Source: DASVHS01 sp036001325
Lineage (GTDB): Bacteria; Acidobacteriota; Thermoanaerobaculia; Gp7-AA8
Length of the DNA stretch: 14,677 bases
Assembly: GCA_036001325.1 (NCBI GenBank)
Contig: DASYUK010000128.1
Location: forward strand, 1-14,677
Direction of reading: 5' to 3'
Shown here: positions 6,724 through 14,457 of the stretch, piece by piece
Layout of the letters: every line of letters begins with the position of its first letter
How positions within the stretch are numbered: position 1 is the stretch's first letter
Made by a program: the position numbers and the translations under genes
The notes under the pieces: generated by a model
What the model was told of the DNA's origin: nothing
Databases searched by the model: none
Seen by the model: the letters and a program-made list of their open reading frames with translations, nothing else

Positions 6724-8359
6724 TGAGCGCGTCGTCCGGCGGGCGTGACGCAGCCCACGGCTCGAAGGTAATCAGGTCATTGAGATCGCGGAGCTTACGG
6801 TCATCGATGGACTCGTTACTCATCGCCGCGAGCAGGCGTTCGACACCCGCTTTGTGGCGGCGGCAAAGCCACTCAGGCGCGTCGGGCCAGAATCGCACGA
6901 CGGCGGCAGACGAGGTCACCCGCGGCCGCAGGGTGGCTCTCCGTGGGGCGCCGGTGTCCTCACCGGCGCCTTTCAGCATCCTCCTCCTCATCTCATTCTT
7001 CTGCGCGACGATGCTGAGCACGCGCGACCGATCACCATTCGGGAGAAAGTAAATCGCTCGTACCGACTCTCGCGTCTGCCCGATGCGCAACGCGCGCCCG
7101 TTGCGCTGATCGACCTTCACCGGATTCCACGGCAGGTCGTAGTGCACGACCACTCCCGCGCGCTGAAGATTGAGTCCCTCCGCTACGAGATCCGTCGCGA
7201 CGAGAACATCGGCGCGACCCGATTGAAAGCTCTCGATCGCTTCCGCGGCGCGCCTGCGATCGCGGCCGGTGGCCAGCGCTCCCCGCAATCGACTGGCGAG
7301 ATCTGCAGCGGTAGCGGTCCAGCCCGTGAAGACGATCGTCGGCTCGTCATCGATGGCCAGCAACTGAAATTTCGACTGCGGCGACGCGGCAACGCACGCG
7401 CGCAATTCATCGAGACGCAGAAGCTCCGCTTCGATCTCCTGCACGTCGGCGGTCTCGCCGCCGGCGACAAATAATTCCCAGAACAGGACCTGCTGCACCG
7501 CGTCCGCGTCTTCCTCATGTGCGAACGCCCGGCGGTACTCGCGCTTCGGCAATGCCAATCCGCTCGCGAGACACTCCAACGCGCGTTCGTAAAAACGACG
7601 TTGACGGCGCACGCTCTCCAGCAACGCCGCCTCGCTCGACTCCAGCCGGCGCCAGAGGAACTGCCGGAGGATCGCCGCTTCGCCGACGAGCGGAAAGCGC
7701 AGCGAGTCGATCAGCGTCTCGACTTCGCCGTCACCGTCGAAGACGTCGTAGCGGATGACATGCGCGTCGAGCGCGCCGAACTGCAACTCGATGGGCAGGA
7801 CCATCCGGTCGCGGCGGATCACGAGCTCCGAAACGATGCGACTGATCATTTCGCGATCGCGACCATCGAAGGCGACATCGATGGATGGAACGCCGCGGCC
7901 GGAGAGAGCATCGTCGCAGACGATGAGATCGATGAGCGCGCGCAGATCGCTCGCGGAGTTGCAGAGCGGCGTGGCTGTGACGAGCAGCATCCGCGCACCG
8001 ACCGAGCGCCGCGCGAGCGCGTCGTAGCGCTGCGTACGCGGATTGCGAAAACCGTGCGCTTCATCGACGATGAGGAGCCGTCGCCGCGGCTCCGGAAGCG
8101 TGAAGTCGCTCACGATGCCATCGTGCGTCGTGATTCGCGCAGTCACGCCGAAACGACGCAGCGTTTCGTTCCATTGACCGACGAGCGATGCGGGGACGAT
8201 GACCTCGACGAGTGCAGCGCGCTTCTCCTCGCAGCGCGCGATCTCTGCGGCGATGAACGATTTTCCGAGACCCGGCTCGTCGGCGAGGATCACGCCGCCC
8301 ATGCGGTCGATGATCTCCGTCGCTCGTCTGACCGCATCGCGCTGATGCTCAGCGAGCAC
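6719..8359 (-). CDS. SNF2-type DEAH helicase of a methylase/helicase module
   Basis: A 546-aa superfamily 2 ATPase. RecA-like lobe 1 shows an H-x-RDAV start, Walker A ADEPGLGKS (26-34), the VPASLVGQW block (55-63), DEAH (99-102) and VTATPLCNSASDL (127-139). Lobe 2 (about 340-460) shows IVFTGWTAT, LVATDLVAEGLNLQ, YDLPWNP and QRNGRALRIGQTR, the SNF2 motif V/VI region. It is short for the family and has no visible nuclease or specificity domain. Such ATPases translocate on double-stranded DNA. The GTG start overlaps the end of the methylase gene by 11 bp with GGAG about ten bases upstream, so the two proteins are probably made together. Residues about 463-472 (KGAGEDTGAP) come from an in-frame palindrome. 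Function is inferred from motifs and pairing with the methylase; DISARM DrmD is one possible relative. Confidence 0.88.
   Translation of the reverse strand: MLAEHQRDAVRRATEIIDRMGGVILADEPGLGKSFIAAEIARCEEKRAALVEVIVPASLVGQWNETLRRFGVTARITTHDGIVSDFTLPEPRRRLLIVDEAHGFRNPRTQRYDALARRSVGARMLLVTATPLCNSASDLRALIDLIVCDDALSGRGVPSIDVAFDGRDREMISRIVSELVIRRDRMVLPIELQFGALDAHVIRYDVFDGDGEVETLIDSLRFPLVGEAAILRQFLWRRLESSEAALLESVRRQRRFYERALECLASGLALPKREYRRAFAHEEDADAVQQVLFWELFVAGGETADVQEIEAELLRLDELRACVAASPQSKFQLLAIDDEPTIVFTGWTATAADLASRLRGALATGRDRRRAAEAIESFQSGRADVLVATDLVAEGLNLQRAGVVVHYDLPWNPVKVDQRNGRALRIGQTRESVRAIYFLPNGDRSRVLSIVAQKNEMRRRMLKGAGEDTGAPRRATLRPRVTSSAAVVRFWPDAPEWLCRRHKAGVERLLAAMSNESIDDRKLRDLNDLITFEPWAASRPPDDALI
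6947..6970. repeat. Perfect palindrome inside the helicase gene
   Basis: GGCGCCGGTG-tcct-CACCGGCGCC has 10-bp arms without mismatch and a 4-base loop. On the minus strand it encodes helicase residues about 463-470 in frame. The flanking bases to the left (about 6910-6946) are GC-rich and encode PRRATLRPRVTSS, possibly part of the same element. It lies after the last helicase motif, in a region that tolerates insertion. Confidence 0.7.
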
Positions 8360-11300
8360 CGAGCCGTCGCTCCACGAAGGCGCGCAGAGTCACAACCCTG
8401 ATGCCATATAGCTCGCCCACGACGTCGTCGAGCTCTTCGGGCGTACGTCCGCTGCGATGTGCGGCGCGCGAAAGGCGCAGCAGCGTCTCCCATTGCGAAT
8501 GCTCCGCAGTGATTCGCGGGAACGGAAGTCGCGCTACCGTTCGACCGAAGTAGCGGTAGTGATCATCCTTCGCACGCTCAGCGGTCGCGAGGAGGAACGC
8601 GTCGGCGATCGTCGAATTCAGAATCGCCGCGATCACGTACGCCTCGTCGAGCGATACGGCGTCGATCGAGTAGAGCGTCTGATTGGGAACGAGCGGCACG
8701 GCGTGACCATCGATGTGGACGACATCGGGGAGCACCGCCGCAGCCATGCCGCGCGAGACATCTTTCCACGCCACTTTTACGCCGACGTGCTCCGGCCTCA
8801 CGTACGCCAGCCGCAGATTGCGCATCCACTCAGGCGCGTCTTTCCATCCCGCCGCCGGCGGCCAGAGCATCCACTGCGACTCGGAAGTCGTCCAGCGACG
8901 CAGATCGCGTCCGCGCACGCATCGGCAGAGCGCGGTCATCGGGATTCGCGCGCCATCGGAGGTGACGAGCTGACCCTCTTCGATCGTCGAGCCTTCGACG
9001 AAGAAGCGCTGGTTGTCGCCGGTCTTCACGCCCATCGTCGGGCGGCGGCCGAGAGCGTCGATCAGCGGCGCGTGATCAGTCGCGATGCGACGGAGGATCG
9101 ATGCGACATCGGGCGGGACCAGTGCCCATTCGGTTCCGGCGATGCAGAGCTCATGCTGCGCGATGTCATACGACTCGCTATCGGTCGTGACGCGGACGAC
9201 ATCGGCAGACCCGCGGCGCGCGACGACGCCGAGCGGAAAGGTGTCGGCATTGAAGAAACGCCGCGCGTCGCCTGTCCAGTCGATGAGCTCGAGAAGCGAG
9301 AGCTGTTCCTGCGCAAATCGCCGCAGCGGAGCAGCGTACGCGGCATTCACGATCTTCGCCGGCATGAGCATCGAGACGACGCCGTCGTGATCGACGAGAG
9401 CGATCGCCCGCTCGAAGAATGCCAGCGACAGATCCGGCTGATGAAACGGCACGCTGCGCGATCCGCGGCCGAAGAGTGCGTATCGATCGCGAACCATGCG
9501 GCGCGACTGCGGATCGATGCGCGCGTTGCGAACCCATGGCGGATTGCCTACGACGACATCGAATCCGCCCGCGGAGATCACCGGCGCGAAATGAACATCG
9601 AACGAGAAGAAGTCGAGCGCGCCGTGCTCGATGCGCTCGAGCATCTGCCGGCTCTCGGCGATGCGCGCCTGCAGCTCGCGGCAGCGCAGTTGATCGACCG
9701 CACCGTTGCGGCCGAAGAGATCCTTCGGCGGCGCGGACGCCAGCGCGAGCTCCTGCTCATCGGTATCAATCGCGCGCGCGAGCAGATCGCCGGCAAGCTT
9801 GCGGTCGTTCGCTCGCAGAAGTCGATAGAGAGCTGGCCGTTCGGACCGCGGCGCATGGCGATAACGATCGACGAGATCGCGCTGCGCGCGAATTCCGCTC
9901 GCCCACTGCCGATAGATGTCACCGCGATGCGCGCCGAGGAAGTCGACGGGACCGAGGAGGGCGTTGCCCTGGAGGATGTTGCGGTCGAGGTTCGGCAGCG
10001 GCGGGACTTCGTCGATGGCCACGTCCGTGCGCGAGACGATGGCCAGCCAGAGGCGCAATTCGCAGAGACGGACCGCTTCCGGTTTCAGATCGACGCCGTA
10101 GAGCGAGCGTTCGACGATCTGCTGGCGGAGGTGTGGCGCCGCCGATCGCGCCGGCCCTTCGCCGGCAGGATTGCCGGCGCCACACAGTCGCCTGATCAAT
10201 GTCTCGATCACGTTGAGCGCCGACAGCAGAAACGCGCCCGACCCGCACGCGGGGTCGAGAACCGAGATCTTCTCGAGTCGTTGCACCAAAGCCGGTGCAG
10301 CGTTCGCGAGATGCGCGGACATCTCATCGCGTTCGAGCAGCGCGTGGAGATCGTCGCGCAGTCCGCGATGCGAGCGGCTCAGCCACTCCACGATCGCGCG
10401 CGTCGTGAGTGCATCGACGATCTCTTTCGGCGTGTAGAAGCTTCCGCTCGCCGCGCGCTCGTCTTCCGCCATCAGCGACTCGAAGACTTTGCCGAGCATC
10501 TCCGGATCGATGTGCGTTCCCGTGGTGTCGCTCTCATCGACGCTGAAGTCGAACTTTTCGAAGACATCCTCGAGAACCGCACGCATGACTTCGTTCGAGA
10601 GATGCAGATCGGGATGACGACGCTCGAAGAATGACGGATCGAAGAGACCGCCGTTGAGGTACGGAATCGGGCCGAGGTCACGCGCGGAAGCATCGCGCTC
10701 CGGGCGCGGGGTGTTGAGACAGGCGAAGAAGAGCGGAAGCAGAACCGTGGCGAAGAATTCGCGGCCGCCGAGGTGTGCGGCATCGAATCGATCGATGAGG
10801 AACCGGCGCTCCCCATTGAGCCACCCCTTCTCCTGGATGAAAGAGAGGAAGAGCAGACGCGAAAGGATCAGCAGCGCCTGTTGCTCGCAGTCCTCCTTCG
10901 ATTCACCGTCGCATCGCTGTGCGAGCTCCGACGCCACATCGCGAACGGCAGCGCGGAACCGGATGAAGAACTGCCGGCCGATGCTCTCGCGGTCGAGAGC
11001 GCGATCGCAGATCTTCGCCGCCGCTTGAGCGTCGACATCCGTCAGGTCGAGGAGATTGAGCCGGTCGATGGCCAGCGCCGACGGCGCAGTGAGATCGAAC
11101 GAGAACCGGCGTAATTTCCCGGTGCGCGACAAGTCGAAGATCGAACATGTTTCAAGTGATGTATTAACGATGACTGATTTAGTCATCACATTGTATGCCG
11201 CGTAATCGCGCATGAATGTGGCGATCTTCTCCGGCGCAGCGATACCGTCGAGCAGAAAGAGATCGAGGTGCGGGAGACGTGCGATCAATTGCAGGTCTCT

Positions 11301-11438
11301 GAATGGAACGGAAATGCCGCCGCGCCGCCATTCGGAGCGATCGATATCGACCGGGTCAACCGGATAACCGAGCTCGCGGAAGAGCGCGACGATGTCGGTT
11401 GGACCACTGCACCGGCGAAGACGTTCTGCGCTGATCAC
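8349..11438 (-). CDS. Eco57I-class N6-adenine DNA methylase with specificity region
   Basis: A 1029-aa class I methylase that should transfer a methyl group from S-adenosylmethionine to adenine N6 in DNA. An N-terminal domain (about 1-135) resembles those in large Eco57I/PglX-like methylases; I see no intact PD-(D/E)xK nuclease motif. GKVFESLM and SGSFYTPKEIVDAL (331-344) precede motif I DPACGSGAF (395-403), then LYGVDLKPEAVRLCELRLWL (446-465) and catalytic motif IV NPPW (632-635). The last 240 residues look like a target recognition region: GVKTGDNQRFFV (803-814), CVRGRDLRRW, and AILNSTIADAFL followed by YRYFGRTVARLPFP. Residues about 418-436 come from an in-frame repeat. The GTG start is 14 bp from the divergent phosphatase-like gene. 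With the overlapping helicase it forms a probable restriction-like or defence operon. Confidence 0.9.
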   Translation of the reverse strand: MISAERLRRCSGPTDIVALFRELGYPVDPVDIDRSEWRRGGISVPFRDLQLIARLPHLDLFLLDGIAAPEKIATFMRDYAAYNVMTKSVIVNTSLETCSIFDLSRTGKLRRFSFDLTAPSALAIDRLNLLDLTDVDAQAAAKICDRALDRESIGRQFFIRFRAAVRDVASELAQRCDGESKEDCEQQALLILSRLLFLSFIQEKGWLNGERRFLIDRFDAAHLGGREFFATVLLPLFFACLNTPRPERDASARDLGPIPYLNGGLFDPSFFERRHPDLHLSNEVMRAVLEDVFEKFDFSVDESDTTGTHIDPEMLGKVFESLMAEDERAASGSFYTPKEIVDALTTRAIVEWLSRSHRGLRDDLHALLERDEMSAHLANAAPALVQRLEKISVLDPACGSGAFLLSALNVIETLIRRLCGAGNPAGEGPARSAAPHLRQQIVERSLYGVDLKPEAVRLCELRLWLAIVSRTDVAIDEVPPLPNLDRNILQGNALLGPVDFLGAHRGDIYRQWASGIRAQRDLVDRYRHAPRSERPALYRLLRANDRKLAGDLLARAIDTDEQELALASAPPKDLFGRNGAVDQLRCRELQARIAESRQMLERIEHGALDFFSFDVHFAPVISAGGFDVVVGNPPWVRNARIDPQSRRMVRDRYALFGRGSRSVPFHQPDLSLAFFERAIALVDHDGVVSMLMPAKIVNAAYAAPLRRFAQEQLSLLELIDWTGDARRFFNADTFPLGVVARRGSADVVRVTTDSESYDIAQHELCIAGTEWALVPPDVASILRRIATDHAPLIDALGRRPTMGVKTGDNQRFFVEGSTIEEGQLVTSDGARIPMTALCRCVRGRDLRRWTTSESQWMLWPPAAGWKDAPEWMRNLRLAYVRPEHVGVKVAWKDVSRGMAAAVLPDVVHIDGHAVPLVPNQTLYSIDAVSLDEAYVIAAILNSTIADAFLLATAERAKDDHYRYFGRTVARLPFPRITAEHSQWETLLRLSRAAHRSGRTPEELDDVVGELYGIRVVTLRAFVERRLGAR
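10131..10185. repeat. Nested inverted repeat inside the methylase gene
   Basis: Outer arms GTGTGGCGCC (10131-10140) and GGCGCCACAC (10176-10185) match perfectly. An inner hairpin GCCGGC-ccttc-GCCGGC (10150-10166) sits between them. On the minus strand it stays open and encodes methylase residues about 418-436 (L-C-G-A-G-N-P-A-G-E-G-P-A-R). This peptide lies in the loop between the motif I helix and LYGVDLKPEAVRL. Confidence 0.75.
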
Positions 11439-11440
11439 GT

Positions 11441-11446
11441 TAGACT
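11441..11446 (+). promoter_or_regulatory. -10-like box six bases before the phosphatase-like gene
   Basis: TAGACT is followed by six bases (CTCGCG) and the GTG start at 11453, the same geometry as the response regulator gene. No Shine-Dalgarno precedes this GTG or the ATG at 11459. The gap to the divergent methylase start is only 14 bp, so any -35 contacts would lie in methylase coding sequence. The box matches TATAAT at four of six bases. Confidence 0.35.
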
Positions 11447-11452
11447 CTCGCG

Positions 11453-13168
11453 GTGTCGATGCCTTGGGCCTACCTCAAGCGCGTTCTGGCCGGCGCGATC
11501 TTCGGCCTGTACATGGCGAACCTGCTGTACTTCCTCAATCCCCAGGTGGACATCACACCGGCGCGTCTCGTTGCGGTGACGCTCGTCTACGGCGTGATCT
11601 GCGGCGTGCTGTTCGGCACCGCGCTCTGGCTGCTGCACCTGATCCGCGTGAGACTGTTCGGGCTCTTCCCTCTCCCAACGGGAGAGGGCGGCTCCGAAGG
11701 GCCGGGTGAGGGGCGCGCCCCTCATCCGCCGCTTCGCGGCACCTTCTCCCGGGGGGAGAAGGGCTATCGCGCGCATGGATTCGGCTTCGTCGTCCTCGCC
11801 GCGTTCATCGCCACGATCATCTATGCGATCCACCTGCGCGTGTTCCGCGATTACCTGCCGATCGGCGCCGTGCGCATCCTGAGCAAAGCGACCATCGTGA
11901 TCACGGCGACGGCGTTCGCGCTGCTGATCCTCTGGTTCTTCGAGCGCAACGCCAACGCCCGCACCTCGCGAGCGATCTTCGTCACCGGCGTGATCCTGAT
12001 CGTCATCTCGTCGTTCTTCCTCTATCAGCGACGCGAGAGTTACCGCACCGACAAGCGCGACATCGTCGTCGCTAACGTCGGCACCGTGGCCGGCAAGCGG
12101 CCGATCATCGTCATCGCCATTCGCAATCTGCCGTACGACTGGATCCTGACGATGTCGGGCGAAGGGATCGTTCCCTTCACCGACGCGACTTCGAAGTCGG
12201 CGTACTTCACGCGACTCGAACCCTTCGCGATCACCAGTCCCGACGCGCTGTGGGCTTCGCTCGCGACCGGTAAGCTGCCGTATCGGCACGGCGTGACCGG
12301 TCGCTTCTCGTATCGCACGCCGCTCAATGGCTCCGATCCGTCGGAGCGCTTTCTCCTGCTGCCGAGCGGCGTCGGCTTCGAGGCGTGGGGTCTCATTCCT
12401 CCGGTCCATCGCATCTCCGCACAGCTCCCGGCGGGGGATGCATTGCCGCTCTGGACGGCGTTCGCACGCCTCTCGCTGCGCGTGAAAGCGATCAACTGGC
12501 CGTCGTCGGGCGCGAGCATCGATGCGCGGCGCGAGCAGGGGAACGTCGCCCGTGTCGCGCAGCGTTTCAACGGCACGGGCAGCGCGCGCAAGCGCATCCT
12601 CGACGGTCTGGCCAAGGATCTCGCCGCGATGTCCGTGCTTCAGGAGACGCGCGCCTACGACCTGCGCGTTGTGGCGCTGGAAGGATTCTCGGAGGCGCAG
12701 CGCGCGCTGCACATCTTCACGAACGATCTGCCGCCGCGCTCTTCGATGAAAGGGGAAGCGCTGCGCGCCTATGCGCAGCAGCTCGATCGCATGATCGAAA
12801 GAGTCGTGCGCGAGAACCCCGAGCATCTCGTCGTCGTCTGCTCGCCATCGGGCGTCGTTCCGGCCGCCGTCCCCGCCACAGCGTGGTCGTTCGTCTCGCA
12901 GACGATCCGCAACGACGATCCGGGCGCCGATGACGGATTCGTCCTCATCACCGGGCCGGGTGTCACTCACACCGCCAAACCAGAAAGCGCGACGGTCGTC
13001 GACATCGTGCCGACGGTTCTCTTCGCCGCCGATCTGCCGATCGGTCGCGATATGGATGGCCGCGTTCTCACTGATGCCTTCGCGGACGACTTTCTGCGAC
13101 AGACCAAGCTGTCTGCGATTCAAACCTACGAGGCCGAACAACTCCTCGTGCGGCGCAGCGGCGCGTAG
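11453..13168 (+). CDS. Membrane protein with degenerate alkaline-phosphatase-superfamily domain
   Basis: A 571-aa protein with about five N-terminal membrane segments (near 11-28, 38-64, 108-128, 142-163, 173-191) and a large C-terminal domain (about 215-560). The domain shows the fold signature of type I phosphodiesterase/alkaline phosphatases: PIIVIAIRNLPYDWI, the ALWASLATGKLPYRHGVTG stretch (265-283), VVDIVPTVLFAADLPIGRDMDG (515-536). Metal-binding residues expected at D-G in the first strand and at S-D-H-G are replaced (AIRN at 222-225; CSPSG at 463-467), so it is probably not catalytic. Residues about 72-104 between membrane segments 2 and 3 are a translated repeat element. GTG at 11453 is used; ATG at 11459 is an equal alternative. 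It ends two bases before the convergent pseudopilin stop. It may bind a lipid or glycan headgroup, which is inference. Confidence 0.75.
   Translation: MSMPWAYLKRVLAGAIFGLYMANLLYFLNPQVDITPARLVAVTLVYGVICGVLFGTALWLLHLIRVRLFGLFPLPTGEGGSEGPGEGRAPHPPLRGTFSRGEKGYRAHGFGFVVLAAFIATIIYAIHLRVFRDYLPIGAVRILSKATIVITATAFALLILWFFERNANARTSRAIFVTGVILIVISSFFLYQRRESYRTDKRDIVVANVGTVAGKRPIIVIAIRNLPYDWILTMSGEGIVPFTDATSKSAYFTRLEPFAITSPDALWASLATGKLPYRHGVTGRFSYRTPLNGSDPSERFLLLPSGVGFEAWGLIPPVHRISAQLPAGDALPLWTAFARLSLRVKAINWPSSGASIDARREQGNVARVAQRFNGTGSARKRILDGLAKDLAAMSVLQETRAYDLRVVALEGFSEAQRALHIFTNDLPPRSSMKGEALRAYAQQLDRMIERVVRENPEHLVVVCSPSGVVPAAVPATAWSFVSQTIRNDDPGADDGFVLITGPGVTHTAKPESATVVDIVPTVLFAADLPIGRDMDGRVLTDAFADDFLRQTKLSAIQTYEAEQLLVRRSGA
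11668..11763. repeat. Two-hairpin repeat element, copy 3, in frame in a membrane protein gene
   Basis: CCCTCTCCC-aac-GGGAGAGGG (11668-11688) is followed by gccgggtgaggggcgcgcccctcatccg and CCTTCTCCC with its partner GGGAGAAGG (about 11743-11763). It has the same order and orientation as the copy at 2060-2181, minus a short middle spacer. It is open in the plus frame and encodes F-P-L-P-T-G-E-G and a Gly/Pro/Arg-rich stretch. Confidence 0.88.
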
Positions 13169-13170
13169 GT

Positions 13171-13758
13171 TCACTTGTCCTCCCATCGCCTGCGCTTCGC
13201 GTCGTAGCGAAGGAGTCTGACGCGACCCGTTCCGCCGAGGACTCGGATGGCGTAGGCCTGGTCGGCGGCGTCGGCGAGGTAGATCGTTCCCGGCGTCGAT
13301 TGTCCCAGCGGCGAGAACGAGCAAATCGTCGAGCGATTGAATTGAACCGGCGAGGCGCCGCGGAGGATCGGATCGCCGTCGGGATCGCGAGCGACGGAGG
13401 GCAGCAGTGAGATCGATGCAAGCTGCGGCGCGCTGCAGGCATATCGCGGTTCAGTGACGCGGCGATCGATTCCCGACGCGATGTCGTCGTTGCGGATGCC
13501 ATCGCCGTCGCCATCGTCATAGATGGCGTACTGCCAGCCAGTGCCGGCGCGCGTGAACTTCACGCCGGCGTGAGATCCGCGCGAGATCGCCCGCGACCGC
13601 GTCGCGCGGAAGATCGCTCGCAGCTCGGCCGACGCAGCGCGCACCGCCGCGCGTCGGCGCAGCGACTGCGAGTTCGGGACCGCGATCGCGGCCGTCAGGC
13701 CGACGATCGCGACCGCCAGGAGAAGCTCGATGAGAGTGAACCCGTTGTTCTTCGACAT
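13171..13758 (-). CDS. GspH/FimT-type pseudopilin
   Basis: A 195-aa type IV prepilin-like protein. The leader MSKNNG is followed by F-T-L-I-E at the cleavage site, so prepilin peptidase should cut between G6 and F7; Glu11 is the conserved +5 residue. The hydrophobic helix ELLLAVAIVGLTAAIAVP follows, then ALRAIF-like helix residues and a beta-rich C-terminus as in GspH/FimT minor pseudopilins. DDGDGDGIRNDDI (81-93) is a Ca-binding-like loop, and Cys108 and Cys146 may pair outside the membrane. I chose the ATG at 13758 because GGAGGA lies just upstream; an upstream in-frame GTG-type extension would read through a hairpin and spoil the leader. It follows the ComEA-like gene on the same strand, in keeping with type IV pilus or DNA-uptake functions. 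Confidence 0.88.
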   Translation of the reverse strand: MSKNNGFTLIELLLAVAIVGLTAAIAVPNSQSLRRRAAVRAASAELRAIFRATRSRAISRGSHAGVKFTRAGTGWQYAIYDDGDGDGIRNDDIASGIDRRVTEPRYACSAPQLASISLLPSVARDPDGDPILRGASPVQFNRSTICSFSPLGQSTPGTIYLADAADQAYAIRVLGGTGRVRLLRYDAKRRRWEDK

Positions 13759-13761
13759 GTG

Positions 13762-13767
13762 TCCTCC
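13762..13767 (-). promoter_or_regulatory. Ribosome binding site that fixes the pseudopilin start
   Basis: GGAGGA on the minus strand lies three bases before the ATG at 13758 (overlapping GGTGGAGG further extends it). It decides between this ATG and a longer frame starting at 13800, and agrees with the short prepilin leader. Confidence 0.7.
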
Positions 13768-13776
13768 ACCGGAAGG

Positions 13777-13802
13777 GGGTGCCGTCCTTGCGGACGGCAC
13801 CC
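13777..13802. repeat. Perfect hairpin between the ComEA-like and pseudopilin genes
   Basis: GGGTGCCGTCC (13777-13787) pairs perfectly with GGACGGCACCC (13792-13802) around a 4-base loop. There is no T-run on either strand, so it is not a simple intrinsic terminator. It resembles the other GC-rich palindromes in this window, but here it lies between genes. It could hold the upstream mRNA end, reduce downstream expression, or be another repeat family member. Confidence 0.75.
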
Positions 13803-13818
13803 GGGGGGCGGGCGGCGC

Positions 13819-14190
13819 CTACTTCGACGCCGTGTTGGTGGGCTGTTGACGCGCGGCCTTCGCGCGCGGCTTACGCGCCGCGCGCACCTTCGACGTCAAT
13901 GTGCTCTTGCCGTCGAGGGTGATGTAGGCGCTGATGCGCTCGAAGCTCTTGTCGCCGAATCCCTTCACCTGCATCAGGTCCGTGGCCTTGTGGAACGGAC
14001 CGTTCTGCGTCCGGTAATCGACGATGCGCTGCGCGGCCTTCGCTCCGACGCGCGGCAGCATCGAGAGCTGCGCAGCATCGGCTGTGTTGATGTTGACCAC
14101 GCCCGTCGGCACTGCGCTCTGCGCAAACGCGCTCGAGCAAACGACGGCGATGAACAGAGCGATGAAAAGAATGCTGTGGGACTTCCGCAT
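13819..14190 (-). CDS. ComEA-like helix-hairpin-helix protein, exported
   Basis: A 123-aa protein with a signal peptide (about 1-23, ending AFA before Q24) and a tandem helix-hairpin-helix domain (about 32-91). VNINTADAAQLSMLPRVGAK (32-51) and DLMQVKGFGDKSFERI (71-86) are the two HhH units of ComEA, which binds double-stranded DNA in the periplasm during natural transformation. After the domain is a basic tail (KVRAARKPRAKAARQQ) that might add non-specific DNA contact. The ATG is supported by AAAGGAG about ten bases upstream. The pseudopilin gene follows 60 bp downstream on the same strand, suggesting a DNA-uptake or pilus link. Small ComEA-like proteins are also found in bacteria not known to be competent, so transformation is an inference. 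Confidence 0.88.
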   Translation of the reverse strand: MRKSHSILFIALFIAVVCSSAFAQSAVPTGVVNINTADAAQLSMLPRVGAKAAQRIVDYRTQNGPFHKATDLMQVKGFGDKSFERISAYITLDGKSTLTSKVRAARKPRAKAARQQPTNTASK

Positions 14191-14457
14191 GGGTCTTGTT
14201 CTCCTTTCGATTTGTAGTGAGTGGTTAGTAATGAGTAATTAGGGCTGACCACACTTGACCTTTGTCGATTTGTCTCTTCGCGACTCTTTGCTTCCGCATC
14301 ACCTCCTTTCGCCGGCACCAATTCGCAAGCGGACGTCCAGCGACGTGAAAATCGCATCTGAAAGAAAATGCGGAGGCTTAGCAGCGGACGCGGAGAAGGC
14401 GAATGTCAAAAATGTTTGCGTACGAGACGCAGAGGCAGTGACGTTTGCGCGATTGAA
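14191..14457. other. Intergenic region, no gene found
   Basis: The region upstream of the ComEA-like gene and the ClpX-like gene holds no coding sequence I can support. It contains a low-complexity stretch of tagtgag/tagtaatgag-like units (about 14213-14241). On the minus strand a TTGACA (14409-14404) has no -10 box at usual spacing, so I do not call a promoter for the ComEA-like gene. A strong AAAGGAGG (about 14301-14308, minus) leads only to a 24-codon frame ending near 14234. Confidence 0.6.

Noticed and set aside
8457..10634. 725-codon open frame on the plus strand opposite the methylase gene
   Set aside because: It is antisense to a gene with clear methylase motifs; the Arg/Asp/Glu/Ala-rich translation has no domain, and long antisense frames are expected at this GC content.
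8349..11438. Hidden PD-(D/E)xK nuclease in the N-terminal domain of the methylase
   Set aside because: Asp and Lys residues are present near LDLFLLDG and TKSVIVNTS, but the D...(E/Q)-x-K spacing is not met by eye; only a profile or structure search could settle it.
11435..13324. 629-codon open frame on the minus strand opposite the phosphatase-like gene
   Set aside because: Very Arg/Asp/Glu-rich translation without motifs; the plus frame has membrane segments and family landmarks.
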